DNA of 64,000 nucleotides from Ridgeia piscesae (lineage: Eukaryota; Annelida; Polychaeta; Sabellida; Siboglinidae): positions 253,501-317,500 of the forward strand of contig JAODUO010000040.1 of NCBI GenBank assembly GCA_025642075.2, written 5' to 3'. The translations under genes and the position numbers were made by a program. Positions 24,590 through 36,625 of the stretch are shown one piece after another; within the stretch, counting starts at the first letter, position 1, and every line of letters starts with the position of its first letter. A model generated the notes under the pieces. That model saw only the letters and a list, made by a program, of their open reading frames with translations, ran no database searches and was not told the DNA's origin.

Positions 24590-27500
24590 ACAAACCAGCT
24601 CAGTCCCAGTATCACCCATCCACAGGACACCTTCAACCAGCTCAGTCCCATTGTCACCCACTAACAGGACACCTTCAACCAGCTCAGTCCCAGTGTCACC
24701 CACCCACAGGACACCTTCAACCAGCTCAGTCCCAGTGTCACCCACTAACAGGACACCTTCAACCAGCTCAGTCCCATTGTCACCCACCCAAAGGACACCT
24801 TCAACCAGCTCAGTCCCAATGTCACCCACCCACAGGACACCTTCAACCAGCTCAGTCCCAATGTCACCCACTAACAGGACACCTTCAACCAGCTCAGTCC
24901 CATTGTCACCCACCCACAGGACACCTTCAACCAGCTCAGTCCCAATGTCACCCACCCACAGGACACCTTCAACCAGCTCAGTCCCAGTGTCACCCACTAA
25001 CAGGACACCTTCAACCAGCTCAGTCCCAGTGTCACCCACCCACAGGACACCTTCAACCAGCTCAGTCCCAATGTCACCCACCCACAGGACACCTTCAACC
25101 AGCTCAGTCCCAATGTCACCCACCCACAGGACACCTTCAACCAGCTCAGTCCCAGTCTCACCCACCCAACAGGACACCTTCAACCAGCTCAGTCCCAGTG
25201 TCACCCACCCACAGGACACCTTCAACCAGCTCAGTCCCAGTGTCACCCACCCACAGGACACCTTCAACCAGCTCAGTCCCATTGTCACCCACTAACAGGA
25301 CACCTTCAACCAGCTCAGTCCCAGTGTCACCCATCCACAGGACACCTTCAACCAGCTCAGTCCCAGTGTCACCCACTAACAGGACACCTTCAACCAGCTC
25401 AGTCCCAATGTCACCCACCCACAGGACACCTTCAACCAGCTCAGTCCCAGTGTCACCCATCCACAGGACACCTTCAACCAGCTCAGTCCCAGTTTTCACC
25501 CACTAACAGGACACCTTCAACCAGCTCAGTCCCAGTTTTCACCCACTAACAGGACACCTTCAACCAGCTCAGTCCCAGTGTCACCCATCCACAGGACACC
25601 TTCAACAAGCTCAGTCCCATTGTCACCCACTAACAGGACACCTTCAACCAGCTCAGTCCCAATGTCACCCACCCACAGGACACCTTCAACCAGCTCAGTC
25701 CCAGTGTCACCCACTAACAGGACACCTTCAACCAGCTCAGTCCCAGTGTCACCCACCCACAGGACACCCTCAACCAGCTCAGTCCCAATGTCACCCATCC
25801 ACAGGACACCTTCAACCAGCTCAGTCCCAGTGTCACCCACTCACAGGACACCTTCAACCAGCTCAGTCCCAATGTCACCCACCCACAGGACACCTTCAAC
25901 CAGCTCAGTCCCAATGTCACCCACTAACAGGACACCTTCAACCAGCTCAGTCCCAATGTCACCCACCCACAGGACACCTTCAACCAGCTCAGTCCCAGTC
26001 TCACCTACCCAACAGGACACCTTCAACCAGCTCAATCCCAGTGTCATCCACCCACAGGACACCTTCAACCAGCTCAGTCCCAGTGTCACCCACCCACAGG
26101 ACACCTTCAACCAGCTCAGTCCCAATGTCACCCACCCACAGGACACCTTCAACCAGCTCAGTCCCAGTGTCACCCATCCACAGGACACCTTCAACCAGCT
26201 CAATCCCAGTGTCACCCACCCACAGGACACCTTCAACCAGCTCAGTCCCAGTGTCACCCACCCACAGGACACCTTCAACCAGCTCAGTCCCAGTGTCACC
26301 CACTCCACAGGACACCTTCAACCAGCTCAGTCCCAGTGTCACCCACCCACAGGACACCTTCAACCAGCTCAGTCCCAGTGTCACCCACCCACAGGACACC
26401 TTCAACCAGCTCAGTCCCAGTGTCACCCACCCACAGGACACCTTCAACCAGCTCAGTCCCAGTGTCACCCACCCACAGGACACCTTCAACCAGCTCAGTC
26501 CCAGTGTCACCCACCCACAGGACACCTTCAACCAGCTCAGTCCCAGTGTCACCCACTAACAGGACACCTTCAACCAGCTCAGTCCCAGTGTCACCCACTA
26601 ACAGGACACCTTCAACCAGCTCAGTCCCAGTGTCACCCACTAACAGGACACCTTCAACCAGCTCAGTCCCAGTGTCACCCACCCACAGGACACCTTCAAC
26701 CAGCTCAGTCCCAGTGTCACCCACCAACAGGACACCTTCAACCAGCTCAGTCCCAGTGTCACCCACCCACAGGACACCTTCAACCAGCTCAGTCCCAGTG
26801 TCACCCACCACAGGACACCTTCAACCAGCTCAGTCCCAGTGTCACCCACTAACAGGACACCTTCAACCAGCTCAGTCCCAGTGTCACCCATCCACAGGAC
26901 ACCTTCAACCAGCTCAGTCCCATTGTCACCCACTAACAGGACACCTTCAACCAGCTCAGTCCCAGTGTCACCCACCCACAGGACACCTTCAACCAGCTCA
27001 GTCCCAATGTCACCCACCCACAGGACACCTTCAACCAGCTCAGTCCCAGTGTCACCCACCCACAGGACACCTTCAACCAGCTCAGTCCCAGTGTCACCCA
27101 CCCACAGGACACCTTCAACCAGCTCAGTCCCAATGTCACCCACCAACAGGACACCTTCAACCAGCTCAGTCCCAATGTCACCCACCCACAGGACACCTTC
27201 AACCAGCTCAGTCCCAGTGTCACCCACCCACAGGACACCTTCAACCAGCTCAGTCCCAGTGTCACCCACCCACAGGACACCTTCAACCAGCTCAGTCCCA
27301 GTGTCACCCACCCACAGGACACCTTCAACCAGCTCAGTCCCAGTGTCACCCATCCACAGGACACCTTCAACCAGCTCAGTCCCAGTTTTCACCCACTAAC
27401 AGGACACCTTCAACCAGCTCAGTCCCAGTGTCACCCATCCACAGGACACCTTCAACCAGCTCAGTCCCATGTCACCCACCCACAGGACACCTTCAACCAG

Positions 27501-29195
27501 CTCAGTCCCAGTGTCACCCATCCACAGGACACCTTCAACCAGCTCAGTCCCAGTGTCACCCACTAACAGGACACCTTCAACCAGCTCAGTCCCAGTGTCA
27601 CCCATCCACAGGACACCTTCAACCAGCTCAGTCCCAATGTCACCCACCCACAGGACACCTTCAACCAGCTCAGTCCCAGTGTCACCCACCCACAGGACAC
27701 CTTCAACCAGCTCAGTCCCAATGTCACCCACCACAGGACACCTTCAACCAGCTCAGTCCCAGTGTCACCCACTAACAGGACACCTTCAACCAGCTCAGTC
27801 CCAGTGTCACCCACCACAGGACACCTTCAACCAGCTCAGTCCCAGTGTCACCCACTAACAGGACACCTTCAACCAGCTCAGTCCCAGTGTCACCCACTAA
27901 CAGGACACCTTCAACCAGCTCAGTCCCAGTGTCACCCACTAACAGGACACCTTCAACCAGCTCAGTCCCAGTGTCACCCACTAACAGGACACCTTCAACC
28001 AGCTCAGTCCCAGTGTCACCCACCCACAGGACACCTTCAACCAGCTCAGTCCCAGTGTCACCCACTAACAGGACACCTTCAACCAGCTCAGTCCCAGTGT
28101 CACCCATCCACAGGACACCTTCAACCAGCTCAGTCCCAGTGTCACCCATCCACAGGACACCTTCAACCAGCTCAGTCCCAGTGTCACCCATCCACAGGAC
28201 ACCTTCAACCAGCTCAGTCCCAATGTCACCCACCCACAGGACACCTTCAACCAGCTCAGTCCCAGTGTCACCCACCCACAGGACACCTTCAACCAGCTCA
28301 GTCCCAGTGTCACCCACCACAGGACACCTTCAACCAGCTCAGTCCCAGTGTCACCCACCCACAGGACACCTTCAACCAGCTCAGTCCCAGTGTCACCCAC
28401 CCACAGGACACCTTCAACCAGCTCAGTCCCAGTGTCACCCACCCACAGGACACCTTCAACCAGCTCAGTCCCAGTGTCACCCACTCACAGGACACCTTCA
28501 ACCAGCTCAGTCCCAGTGTCACCCATCCACAGGACACCTTCAACCAGCTCAGTCCCAGTGTCACCCACCCACAGGACACCTTCAACCAGCTCAGTCCCAG
28601 TGTTACCCACCCACAGGACACGTTCAACCAGCTCAGTCCCAATTGTCACCCACTAACAGGACACTTTCAACCAGCTCAGTCCCAGTGTCACCCACCCACA
28701 GGACACCTTCAACCAGCTCAGTCCCAATGTCACCCACCCACAGGACACATTCAACCAGCTCAGTCCCAATGTCACCCACCCACAGGACACATTCAACCAG
28801 CTCAGTCCCAGTGTCACCCACCCACAGGACACATTCAACCAGCTCAGTCCCAGTGTCACCCACCCACAGGACACCTTCAACCAGCTCAGTCCCAGTGTCA
28901 CCCACCCACAGGACACATTCAACCAGCTCAGTCCCAATGTCACCCATTAACAGGACACCTTCAACCAGCTCAGTCCCAGTGTCACCCACCCAACAGGACA
29001 CCCTCAACCAGCTCAGTCCCAATGTCACCCACTAACAGGACACCTTCAACCAGCTCAGTCCCAATGTCACCCATCCACAGGACACCTTCAACCAGCTCAG
29101 TCCCAGTGTCACCCACCCACAGGACACCTTCAACCAGCTCAGTCCCAATGTCACCCACTAACAGGACACCTTCAACCAGCTCAGTCCCAATGGGT
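24590..29195. repeat. 4.6-kb array of a 42-nt minisatellite
   Basis: About 110 copies of a 42-nt unit (ACACCTTCAACCAGCTCAGT, then CCCA[G/A/T]TGTCACCCA and CCCACAGG or CTAACAGG). It encodes SPTHRTPSTSSVPV on plus and GDTGTELVEGVLWV on minus because 42 is a multiple of three and stops are absent. Single-base losses shift the frame between TSSVP, FNQLSP and LQPAQSQC versions. Rare variants recur far apart: CAGTCTCACC.ACCCAACAGG at about 25.15 and 25.99 kb (about 20 units), and CAGTTTTCACCCACTAACAG at 25.49, 25.54 and 27.39 kb. This indicates block duplications. No gene is called. Confidence 0.98.
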
Positions 29196-29781
29196 GACAT
29201 TAAGAGTTTGTGAGAGTTACCAAAAATTGGCATATGTTACAGGTGTATTTCAGTTGCAGTCTGCTTCAGCATTTTACATGGATTTATTATCAGAAAACTT
29301 TCACTTTGGGGAGTAATCTATGGCTTCATGTTATCTATCTTACATTAATTAAATTCAAGTTGACTCTGGCAAAAAATCGGGTTTCTATCTCTCAAATGTT
29401 CTGAATTATTTTGACCAAATTATAAATGTCCCTGACCAAAATGACAATGAGTGAAATTTTGCAGAGAGAAATAATTTCCATTGAAACAATAATTTAATCC
29501 ACATTTCACAAAATGTAAAATCCTTCTCTCCTTACCTCTTTTTTATGTTTCATTCTGAACAATTTAAATATTCCCACTTTATTGTTCCATTTGTCTGAAT
29601 TTATTGGTTTTAATAATAAATATATATCTTCTAGATATGTTTGTACTTTGAGTAATTATATATGACATGTGATAAAGTGCCATAATGCACTAAGCGAATA
29701 TAAGGCACTATAAAAAGTATGTATTTTATTAAATTCTAAGTAATATGACTGGCTGAGTTGTTTGTGTGTGTCTTATGTAAA
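29196..29781. other. AT-rich unique sequence
   Basis: No exon, repeat or motif that I can support. Confidence 0.5.
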
Positions 29782-30118
29782 AGGTAAGTTCTTTGATAGC
29801 GCTACAGTATCCAGTCCTCAGGACTGTTCAAAGTGCTTTTACACTTTACTTCCCTGACAGACCTGTTCAATAAACCATTATCTCCACTTCTCTGGGAAGC
29901 ATCCAGCCGTAAGCTACAATTTATAAGCAAAGGCAACTCATACATATATCCACCTCTGTCTATAGCCAGGTATTCACTTATTCAGCTGAGTAAACAGGAG
30001 CAATGTAGAGCGAAAAAACTTCCCCAAGATTTTAACACCACAACACAGGATTCAAACCTGGGTTCTCTTAGGCGAAAGTCCAAAGCTCTACACCTGAGCC
30101 ACTGCACCCTACCACTGT
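29782..30118 (-). mobile_element. tRNA-derived SINE, full-length-looking copy
   Basis: Read on the minus strand it starts near 30118 with a tRNA-like head: box A TGGCTCAGGTGTAGAG and, about 33 nt on, box B GGTTTGAATCC, as in RNA polymerase III promoters. A body of about 250 nt follows, ending in a block with GGATACTGTAGCGCTATCAA and a CTTACCTTTT tail. Body copies lie at 30500-30640 and 3545-3655. The head edge carries a small tandem duplication (GAGCCACTGCACCCTACC type, 30095-30175). Confidence 0.75.
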
Positions 30119-30499
30119 GCCACTGCACCCTACCCCTGCACCACTGCACCCTACCCCTGAGCTACTGCACTGTACGCTCTGTGTAGTCACAATGACTGAA
30201 CAGCAGCTTTTTCTATATCACTAAATGTGTATTCATGGCGATTGTGATAAACAAGGCTTCCAGTATGGTGAAATTTAACACCAACGAAACAGTAATGTGC
30301 AAGCACACACCCAGTCTAAATGTACATATTGAAATGGGGTAATTTAACACCAGGAACCAATGCATTAGTAGCATGCATGCATGGAGATAGTCAGAAAGGT
30401 TTATGTTAATTTTAATACATTCCAACAGTTTTTAATTCCACTTACTTGGGTTTAGCTCGGCTGATGTTGGGAATGCAAGTGCTTATTTAAAAAAAGTAA

Positions 30500-30640
30500 A
30501 GGTAAGTTTTTATACAGCGCAATATCCAATCATCAGGATTGCTCAAAGCACTTTACACTTTACTCCCTGGCAGACCTGTTCAATTGAACATCATTTCGAC
30601 TTCTCTGGGAAACATCCAGCCATAATCCATTACAATAAAC
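30500..30640 (-). mobile_element. SINE body fragment (copy 2 of 3)
   Basis: Shares with 29782-29940 the run AAAGGTAAGTT, TATCCA.TC.TCAGGA, GCTCAAAGCACTTTACACTT, CAGACCTGTTCAAT and ACTTCTCTGGGAA in the same order. No tRNA-like head, so 5'-truncated. Confidence 0.78.
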
Positions 30641-30681
30641 TGATTGTTTGTCAAGACATCCAGACACTCATACACACACAT

Positions 30682-30682
<1 letters not shown>

Positions 30683-30763
<81 letters not shown>

Positions 30764-30769
30764 ATACAT

Positions 30770-30810
<41 letters not shown>

Positions 30811-30990
30811 CTCTCTCTCTCTCACACACTCTCTCTCTCCACACACACACACACACTCACACACACACTCTCTCTCTCTCTCACACACTCTCTCTCTCAC
30901 ACACACACATACATACTCACACACAGACACACTCATACATACTCACACACAGACACATCCACAGACATACTCACACACATGCACTCTCAC
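30683..30990. repeat. (CA)n with (TC)n interruptions
   Basis: Long CA dinucleotide tract with CTCTCT blocks and decaying edges. The HTHTH, SLSHT and CVCVC reading frames are artefacts. Confidence 0.97.
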
Positions 30991-31803
30991 ACAAATGCAC
31001 GCACATACACTATTGCGAGTGCAACTTTGACTGTGTGTACGTGTATTGTAATCAGATAGCAAACACACACTGTGCACAAAGTACAGTCCATAGAAACAAA
31101 AATACCAGTCTTCTCCACCTACCGTCAGACAACAATTGGCTCCTTCTGTAGCAGGAAAGAAAGTCCTTTCAACCTGCTATCTGCAGCTGGCTGTAAACGC
31201 TCCACAGAGGGCATAAATACACAGTCTATCATCAGGCTCAGACGACCAGACTCAAGCAACAATACCCAAATAACACACACATAAACCACACGGAAAAACC
31301 TTTCAACAGCACTTCTTGCCACATCAATGACGCTTCCTGATAAATAGATCTGTCGGACGTAACGGCGGCTGAATTCATAGTTCACCACATTCTAATAGAC
31401 CCACACAAGAGAAACGAGGAGTTAGAGTAAATAACATTCACCAAAATCACTGCGCAAAAAAGGGAATTGATTTGATATCGTGTTACCAATTCAACCTAAT
31501 CTAAGCGAGAGGAGATGATGTAAACATACATATTAGCGCCTAACAATGATCAAGATCACAGTTAAATAGTGAGTTGCCGTTCACTGAACCATGCCAAAGG
31601 CGGCCATGCGGAACACCTTATTGACCAGTGAATATTCACTTAACATGAGTTCAGCAACAGCCAAGCCTGGTGGGAATGCAGTTCACCTGTCTATTCTGTG
31701 CTGTGTCAACATCATATCACACATAGAGATGTTACCACACACAACATGTAAATATCCACTGATTGTGTGCAATAAAGCTATATCATGCAATATCCCCATT
31801 GGA

Positions 31804-31857
31804 AATGTCACTCTACAATAACATGATTGACCAATCATGTTATTGTAGAGTGACATT
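31804..31857. repeat. 54-bp perfect palindrome (26-nt arms, 2-nt loop)
   Basis: The left arm 31804-31829 begins AATGTCACTCTACAATAAC and is exactly reverse-complemented at 31832-31857, separated by only AC. It would form a perfect hairpin. No target-site duplication is evident. Confidence 0.97.
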
Positions 31858-32639
31858 GTAAATAATCACATGACTGGTCATCTAGACGTAATCACCTCAC
31901 AGTCATTATGTATACATTCCAATGACTATGATTTCCTGTTCAATCTAAATAAAATTACAGGCTATATTTTATCACAATTATAAATTAAATATTATATTAG
32001 TCTCTCTGCTCTGGTTGTCTGGGTAACGTGGCAACTATTAACCATAATAATAGTCAAAGCTGTGTAAATGAGTATCAAATAATAATTATTTATTTATTAA
32101 TAATGCTAAAGATACAAATAATCTGAATAAATAATAAAATATGAACTATATGACAACACTAAAGTTGAGTAGAAAATATAATTTAAACCTCTGACAACGA
32201 AGACTCATGTTCTAGGAATGAATTACAAAATAATAATTGTGGTGACATGGAAACATGAACGAAAAATGTCACAGATTCATTTCAAAAGATTTGTAAGAGT
32301 AACTAAGATCTGTCAATGACTCTACCAGTTACGCACTCAATTTTTGCTTATATCAATCCTGATTAAAAAAACAGATATTCATCCCAGTACAAAACTTTTT
32401 TATTTTATTTCAGTCATACATGTGCAAACATATCTATCCAGACCGTATGCAATCATATGACAGTTCTGGTGATTTACCTGTTGTTGCGAGAATCTGTCGA
32501 TCTCTCACATCACTTGTTCCAGTGTCGGAACAAATCTTCTGATGACACATTATTCACAGGCCAATTTACTAAGTAAATGAGAAGACAAGAAACGTTCTTT
32601 AGTATCAGTGCTGCCGAGTTGGACTGTCATATATCAGTG

Positions 32640-33010
32640 ACGTCCATCAGCTGCAGACCCAGTCGGAGTCAGACAATATCACCATTAAGGGGCTGGCAGC
32701 ATATGTTGCTATTGGCCAGACAATTTGCAATCTGCTCAGTTTAAATTACACCAAACAATCTGCATTAATAAAGCAGTATCAATTTTGCTTCAGGCTACTT
32801 AAATGATGTGCTTAGAATAAGTTTGCTTGACATCCAGCTAGGGCCCTCCAGTGATGACGTCTGGCTTGAATGGTTAAAGTGCATTAACCCACAGGCAGTA
32901 ATTGTGGTAGTTACAATTACTTTATTCCCCGCGGTGTGATTGCTGAAAGGTCTCTGTCTGCACATTAACAATTAACCAATTGCGTATTGTGTGCATTAAA
33001 TTCAGCATGA
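32640..33010. promoter_or_regulatory. possible conserved non-coding element
   Basis: A 370-nt block without stops in no consistent frame, free of simple repeats, rich in homeodomain/POU-like AT cores (GCATTAATAAAG, ATTAACAATTAACCAATT) set among GC words (GGGGCTGGCAGCATATGTTG). The texture is unlike the surroundings and resembles deeply conserved enhancers; conservation is not tested. Confidence 0.25.
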
Positions 33011-34244
33011 AACAAACACATCTAACAAGTCTCTGAAGAGACAGGTTACAACGGGACATGATAGGGTTAGGGATCTATCACGATTCATCGCCAATTTTGA
33101 TAATGGCCAAGTGTCAATGTGTGATCTATTTTTGACGCTGTGTGATCCAAAGGTATATGTTTACAGTTGGCTCTCTGAGAACCTTAGAGTAAACTGGTGA
33201 ATCTTAGACTATATAACATGGTTAAACTAGTTAACCTCACTCATACAAGGTAAACTGATGCATCTCAGATTCAACCAGGGTAACAGTATTCATATAATTA
33301 TTGTCAATAAATGTCATCCTTGGAGGTATGATGACTGACTATACAATTAATGCACTGATTGCACAAACGATATCAGAAACTAGAGGCTCCAGAAACTTAA
33401 AGCCCAGAAACTGAAGGCCCAGAAAGTATCCACCTGCCCAGCCAGCTCTTTGGAATAACCACTTAGGAAGACTTCCAACATCTGAGCCTCCCAGGACACC
33501 GAGGTACGCTGGTAACACCGGGTGTTGTACAGGTGTCATCAGACGCCATTGTCAATATATGGCCAGTTTTTTGGCCCACAACACATACAGGCCCAAGTAG
33601 CACAAGAGGTGAGTCTGCCAGGCACTCTCCAGTCTCACTCGTCACCTCCCCCCACCTGACCCCCTATTCAGGAAGAGAAAGAGTACAATCCTAGAGCCCT
33701 GCATGTATGTGCCGGGATCCCTGACCACATGCAGGAAGTTGTCCTGGACTGTCCCCCCAGCTGCCTCTTGATGGCTCTGTCATCAACAGTTTGGGGCCCT
33801 ACCTCACATGTGAACCCATTTTGCTAATCACCCCATGAGGGGTGGACAGATCAGGGAGTTAAATTTGCTCTACATTTCACTGAGTGGGCAAACTCCTTGA
33901 TCAACCTCCTTGAGAGCTCACGCGGATATTCCTTAGTTAATTGCCACAATAAATTCCATATAAATAACGTTTGTACATATCCTATGTCACAGTAAGTATT
34001 CAACTGTGTTGGGACAGGCGCTTTATCTTATTGATGTGCTCGACTATGATCTGCTCACTTTGATTCCTACACACATTGTGTGTCACCGAGTAGGATATTA
34101 ATGTGCGCCACTTCAACTACACCACTTGGAGCTGTCAGCTTTGATTCCACTTGCAATTCTAACGTAGAAATGTGTCTTGATTCAATCTTTACAGACCACA
34201 AAACCTAAAAAACCCAGACTTGCGGCATTTAATATGTAGTGCCC
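33011..34244. other. unique non-coding DNA
   Basis: Nothing I can support. The two minus-strand ORFs near 33.34-33.65 kb are short and overlap in different frames. Confidence 0.5.
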
Positions 34245-36625
34245 AAGTGTAGTAACGTTACGCCACATACATTATTCTCTTCAAGTGTAGTAACGTTACG
34301 CCACTTACATTATTCTCCTCAAGTGCAGTAACGTTACACCACTTACATTATTCTCCTCAAGTGTAGTAACGTTACGCCACTTACATCATTCTCCTCAAGT
34401 GCAGTAACGTTACGTCACTTACATTATTCTCCTCAAGTGTAGCAACGTTATGCCACTTACATTATTCTCCTCAAGTGCAGTAACGTTACGTCACTTACAT
34501 TATTCTCCTCAAGTGTAGCAACGTTACGCCACTTACATCATTCTCCTCAAGTGTAGTAACGTTACGCCACTTACATCATTCTCCTCAAGTGTAGCAACGT
34601 TACGCCACTTACATCATTCTCCTCAAGTGTAGTAACGTTACGCCACTTACATCATTCTCCTCAAGTGTAGCAACGTTATGCCACTTACATTATTCTCCTC
34701 AAGTGTAGTGACGTTATGCCATTTACATCATTCTCCTCAAGTGTAGCAACGTTATGCCACTTACATCATTCTCCTCAAGTGCAGTAACGTTACGTCACTT
34801 ACATTATTCTCCTCAAGTGTAGCAACGTTATGCCACTTACATTATTCTCCTCAAGTGCAGTAACGTTACGTCACTTACATTATTCTCCTCAAGTGTAGCA
34901 ACGTTACGCCACTTACATCATTCTCCTCAAGTGTAGTAACGTTACACCACTTACATCATTCTCCTCAAGTGTAGCAACGTTACGCCACTTACATCATTCT
35001 CCTCAAGTGTAGTAACGTTACGCCACTTACATCATTCTCCTCAAGTGTAGCAACGTTATGCCACTTACATTATTCTCCTCAAGTGTAGTGACGTTATGCC
35101 ATTTACATCATTCTCCTCAAGTGTAGCAACGTTATGCCACTTACATCATTCTCCTCAAGTGTAGCTACGTTACGCCACTTACATCATTCTCCTCAAGTGT
35201 AGCTACGTTACGCCACTTACATCATTCTCCTCAAGTGTAGTGACGTTACGCCACTTACATCATTCTCCTCAAGTGTAGTGACGTTACGCCACTTACATCA
35301 TTCTCCTCAAGTGTAGCAACGTTACGCCACTTACATCATTCTCCTCAAGTGTAGCAACGTTACGCCACTTACATCATTCTCCTCAAGTGTAGCAACGTTA
35401 TGCCACTTACATCATTCTCCTCAAGTGTAGCAACGTTATGCCACTTACATCATTCTCCTCAAGTGTAGCAACGTTAGCCACTTACATCATTCTCCTCAAG
35501 TGTAGAACGTTACGCCACTTACATCATTCTCCTCAAGTGTAGAACGTTAGCCACTTACATCATTCTCCTCAAGTGTAGCAACGTTACGCCACTTACATCA
35601 TTCTCCTCAAGTGTAGCAACGTTACGCCACTTACATCATTCTCCTCAAGTGTAGTAACGTTACGCCACTTACATCATTCTCCTCAAGTGTAGCAACGTTA
35701 CGCCACTTACATCATTCTCCTCAAGTGTAGAACTTAGCCACTTACATCATTCTCCTCAAGTTAGTAACGTTATGCCACTTACATTATTCTCCTCAAGTGT
35801 AGTAACGTTACGCCACTTACATCATTCTCCTCAAGTGTAGTAATGTTACGCCACTTACATTATTCTCCTCAAGTGTAGTAACGTTACGCCACTTACATTA
35901 TTCTCCTCAAGTGTAGTAACGTTACGCCACTTACATTATTCTCCTCAAGTGTAGTAACGTTACGCCACTTACATCATTCTCCTCAAGTGTAGTAACGTTA
36001 CCCACTTACATTATTCTCCTCAAGTGTAGAATGTTACGCCACTTACATCATTCTCTCAAGTGTAGTAACGTTACGCCACTTACATCATTCTCCTCAAGTG
36101 TAGAAACGTTACGACACTTACATCATTCTCCTCAAGTCTAGAACTTACGCCACTTACATTATTCTCCTCAGTGTAGTAACGTTACGCCACTTACATCATT
36201 CTCCTCAAGTGTAGTAATGTTATGCCACTTACATCGTTCTCCTCAGTGTAATAACGTTACGACACTTACATCATTCTCCTCAAGTGTAGTAACATTACAC
36301 CACTTACATTATTCTCCTCAAGTGTAGTAATGTTACGCCACTTACATCATTCTCCTCAAGTGTAGAAATTATACCACTTACATTATTCTCCTCAAGTGTA
36401 GTAACGTTACGCCACTTACATTATTCTCCTTAAGTGTAGTAATGTTACGCCACTTACATTATTCTCCTCAAATGTAGTAACGTTACGCCACTTACATTAT
36501 TCTCCTCAAGTGTAGTAACATTACGCCACTTACATTATTCTCCTCAAGTGTAGCTACGTTACGCCACTTACATTATTCCCCTTCAAGTGTACCGGTAGTA
36601 ATGTTACACCACTTACATTATTCTC
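34245..36625. repeat. 2.4-kb array of a 38-nt minisatellite
   Basis: About 62 copies of a 38-nt unit containing GTAACGTTACGCCACTTACA and TCATTCTCCTCAAGTGTA. The unit carries the palindrome GTAACGTTAC. Variant order repeats at a 10-unit (380-nt) offset (34.44 and 34.82 kb). Units become more degraded, with 1-4-nt deletions, after 35.46 kb. 38 is not a multiple of three and the unit has stops, so no long ORF arises. Confidence 0.97.

Noticed and set aside
24509..29233. Many ORFs of 100-480 codons on both strands in the 42-nt array
   Set aside because: Repeat artefact; frame slips are not compensated and both strands are open.
30035..30118. A genuine tRNA gene on the minus strand
   Set aside because: Box A and B are present but the acceptor and anticodon stems do not pair convincingly, and the sequence continues into a SINE body.
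34245..36625. CRISPR-like regular array
   Set aside because: Units are contiguous with no unique spacers, and the context is eukaryotic; it is an ordinary minisatellite.
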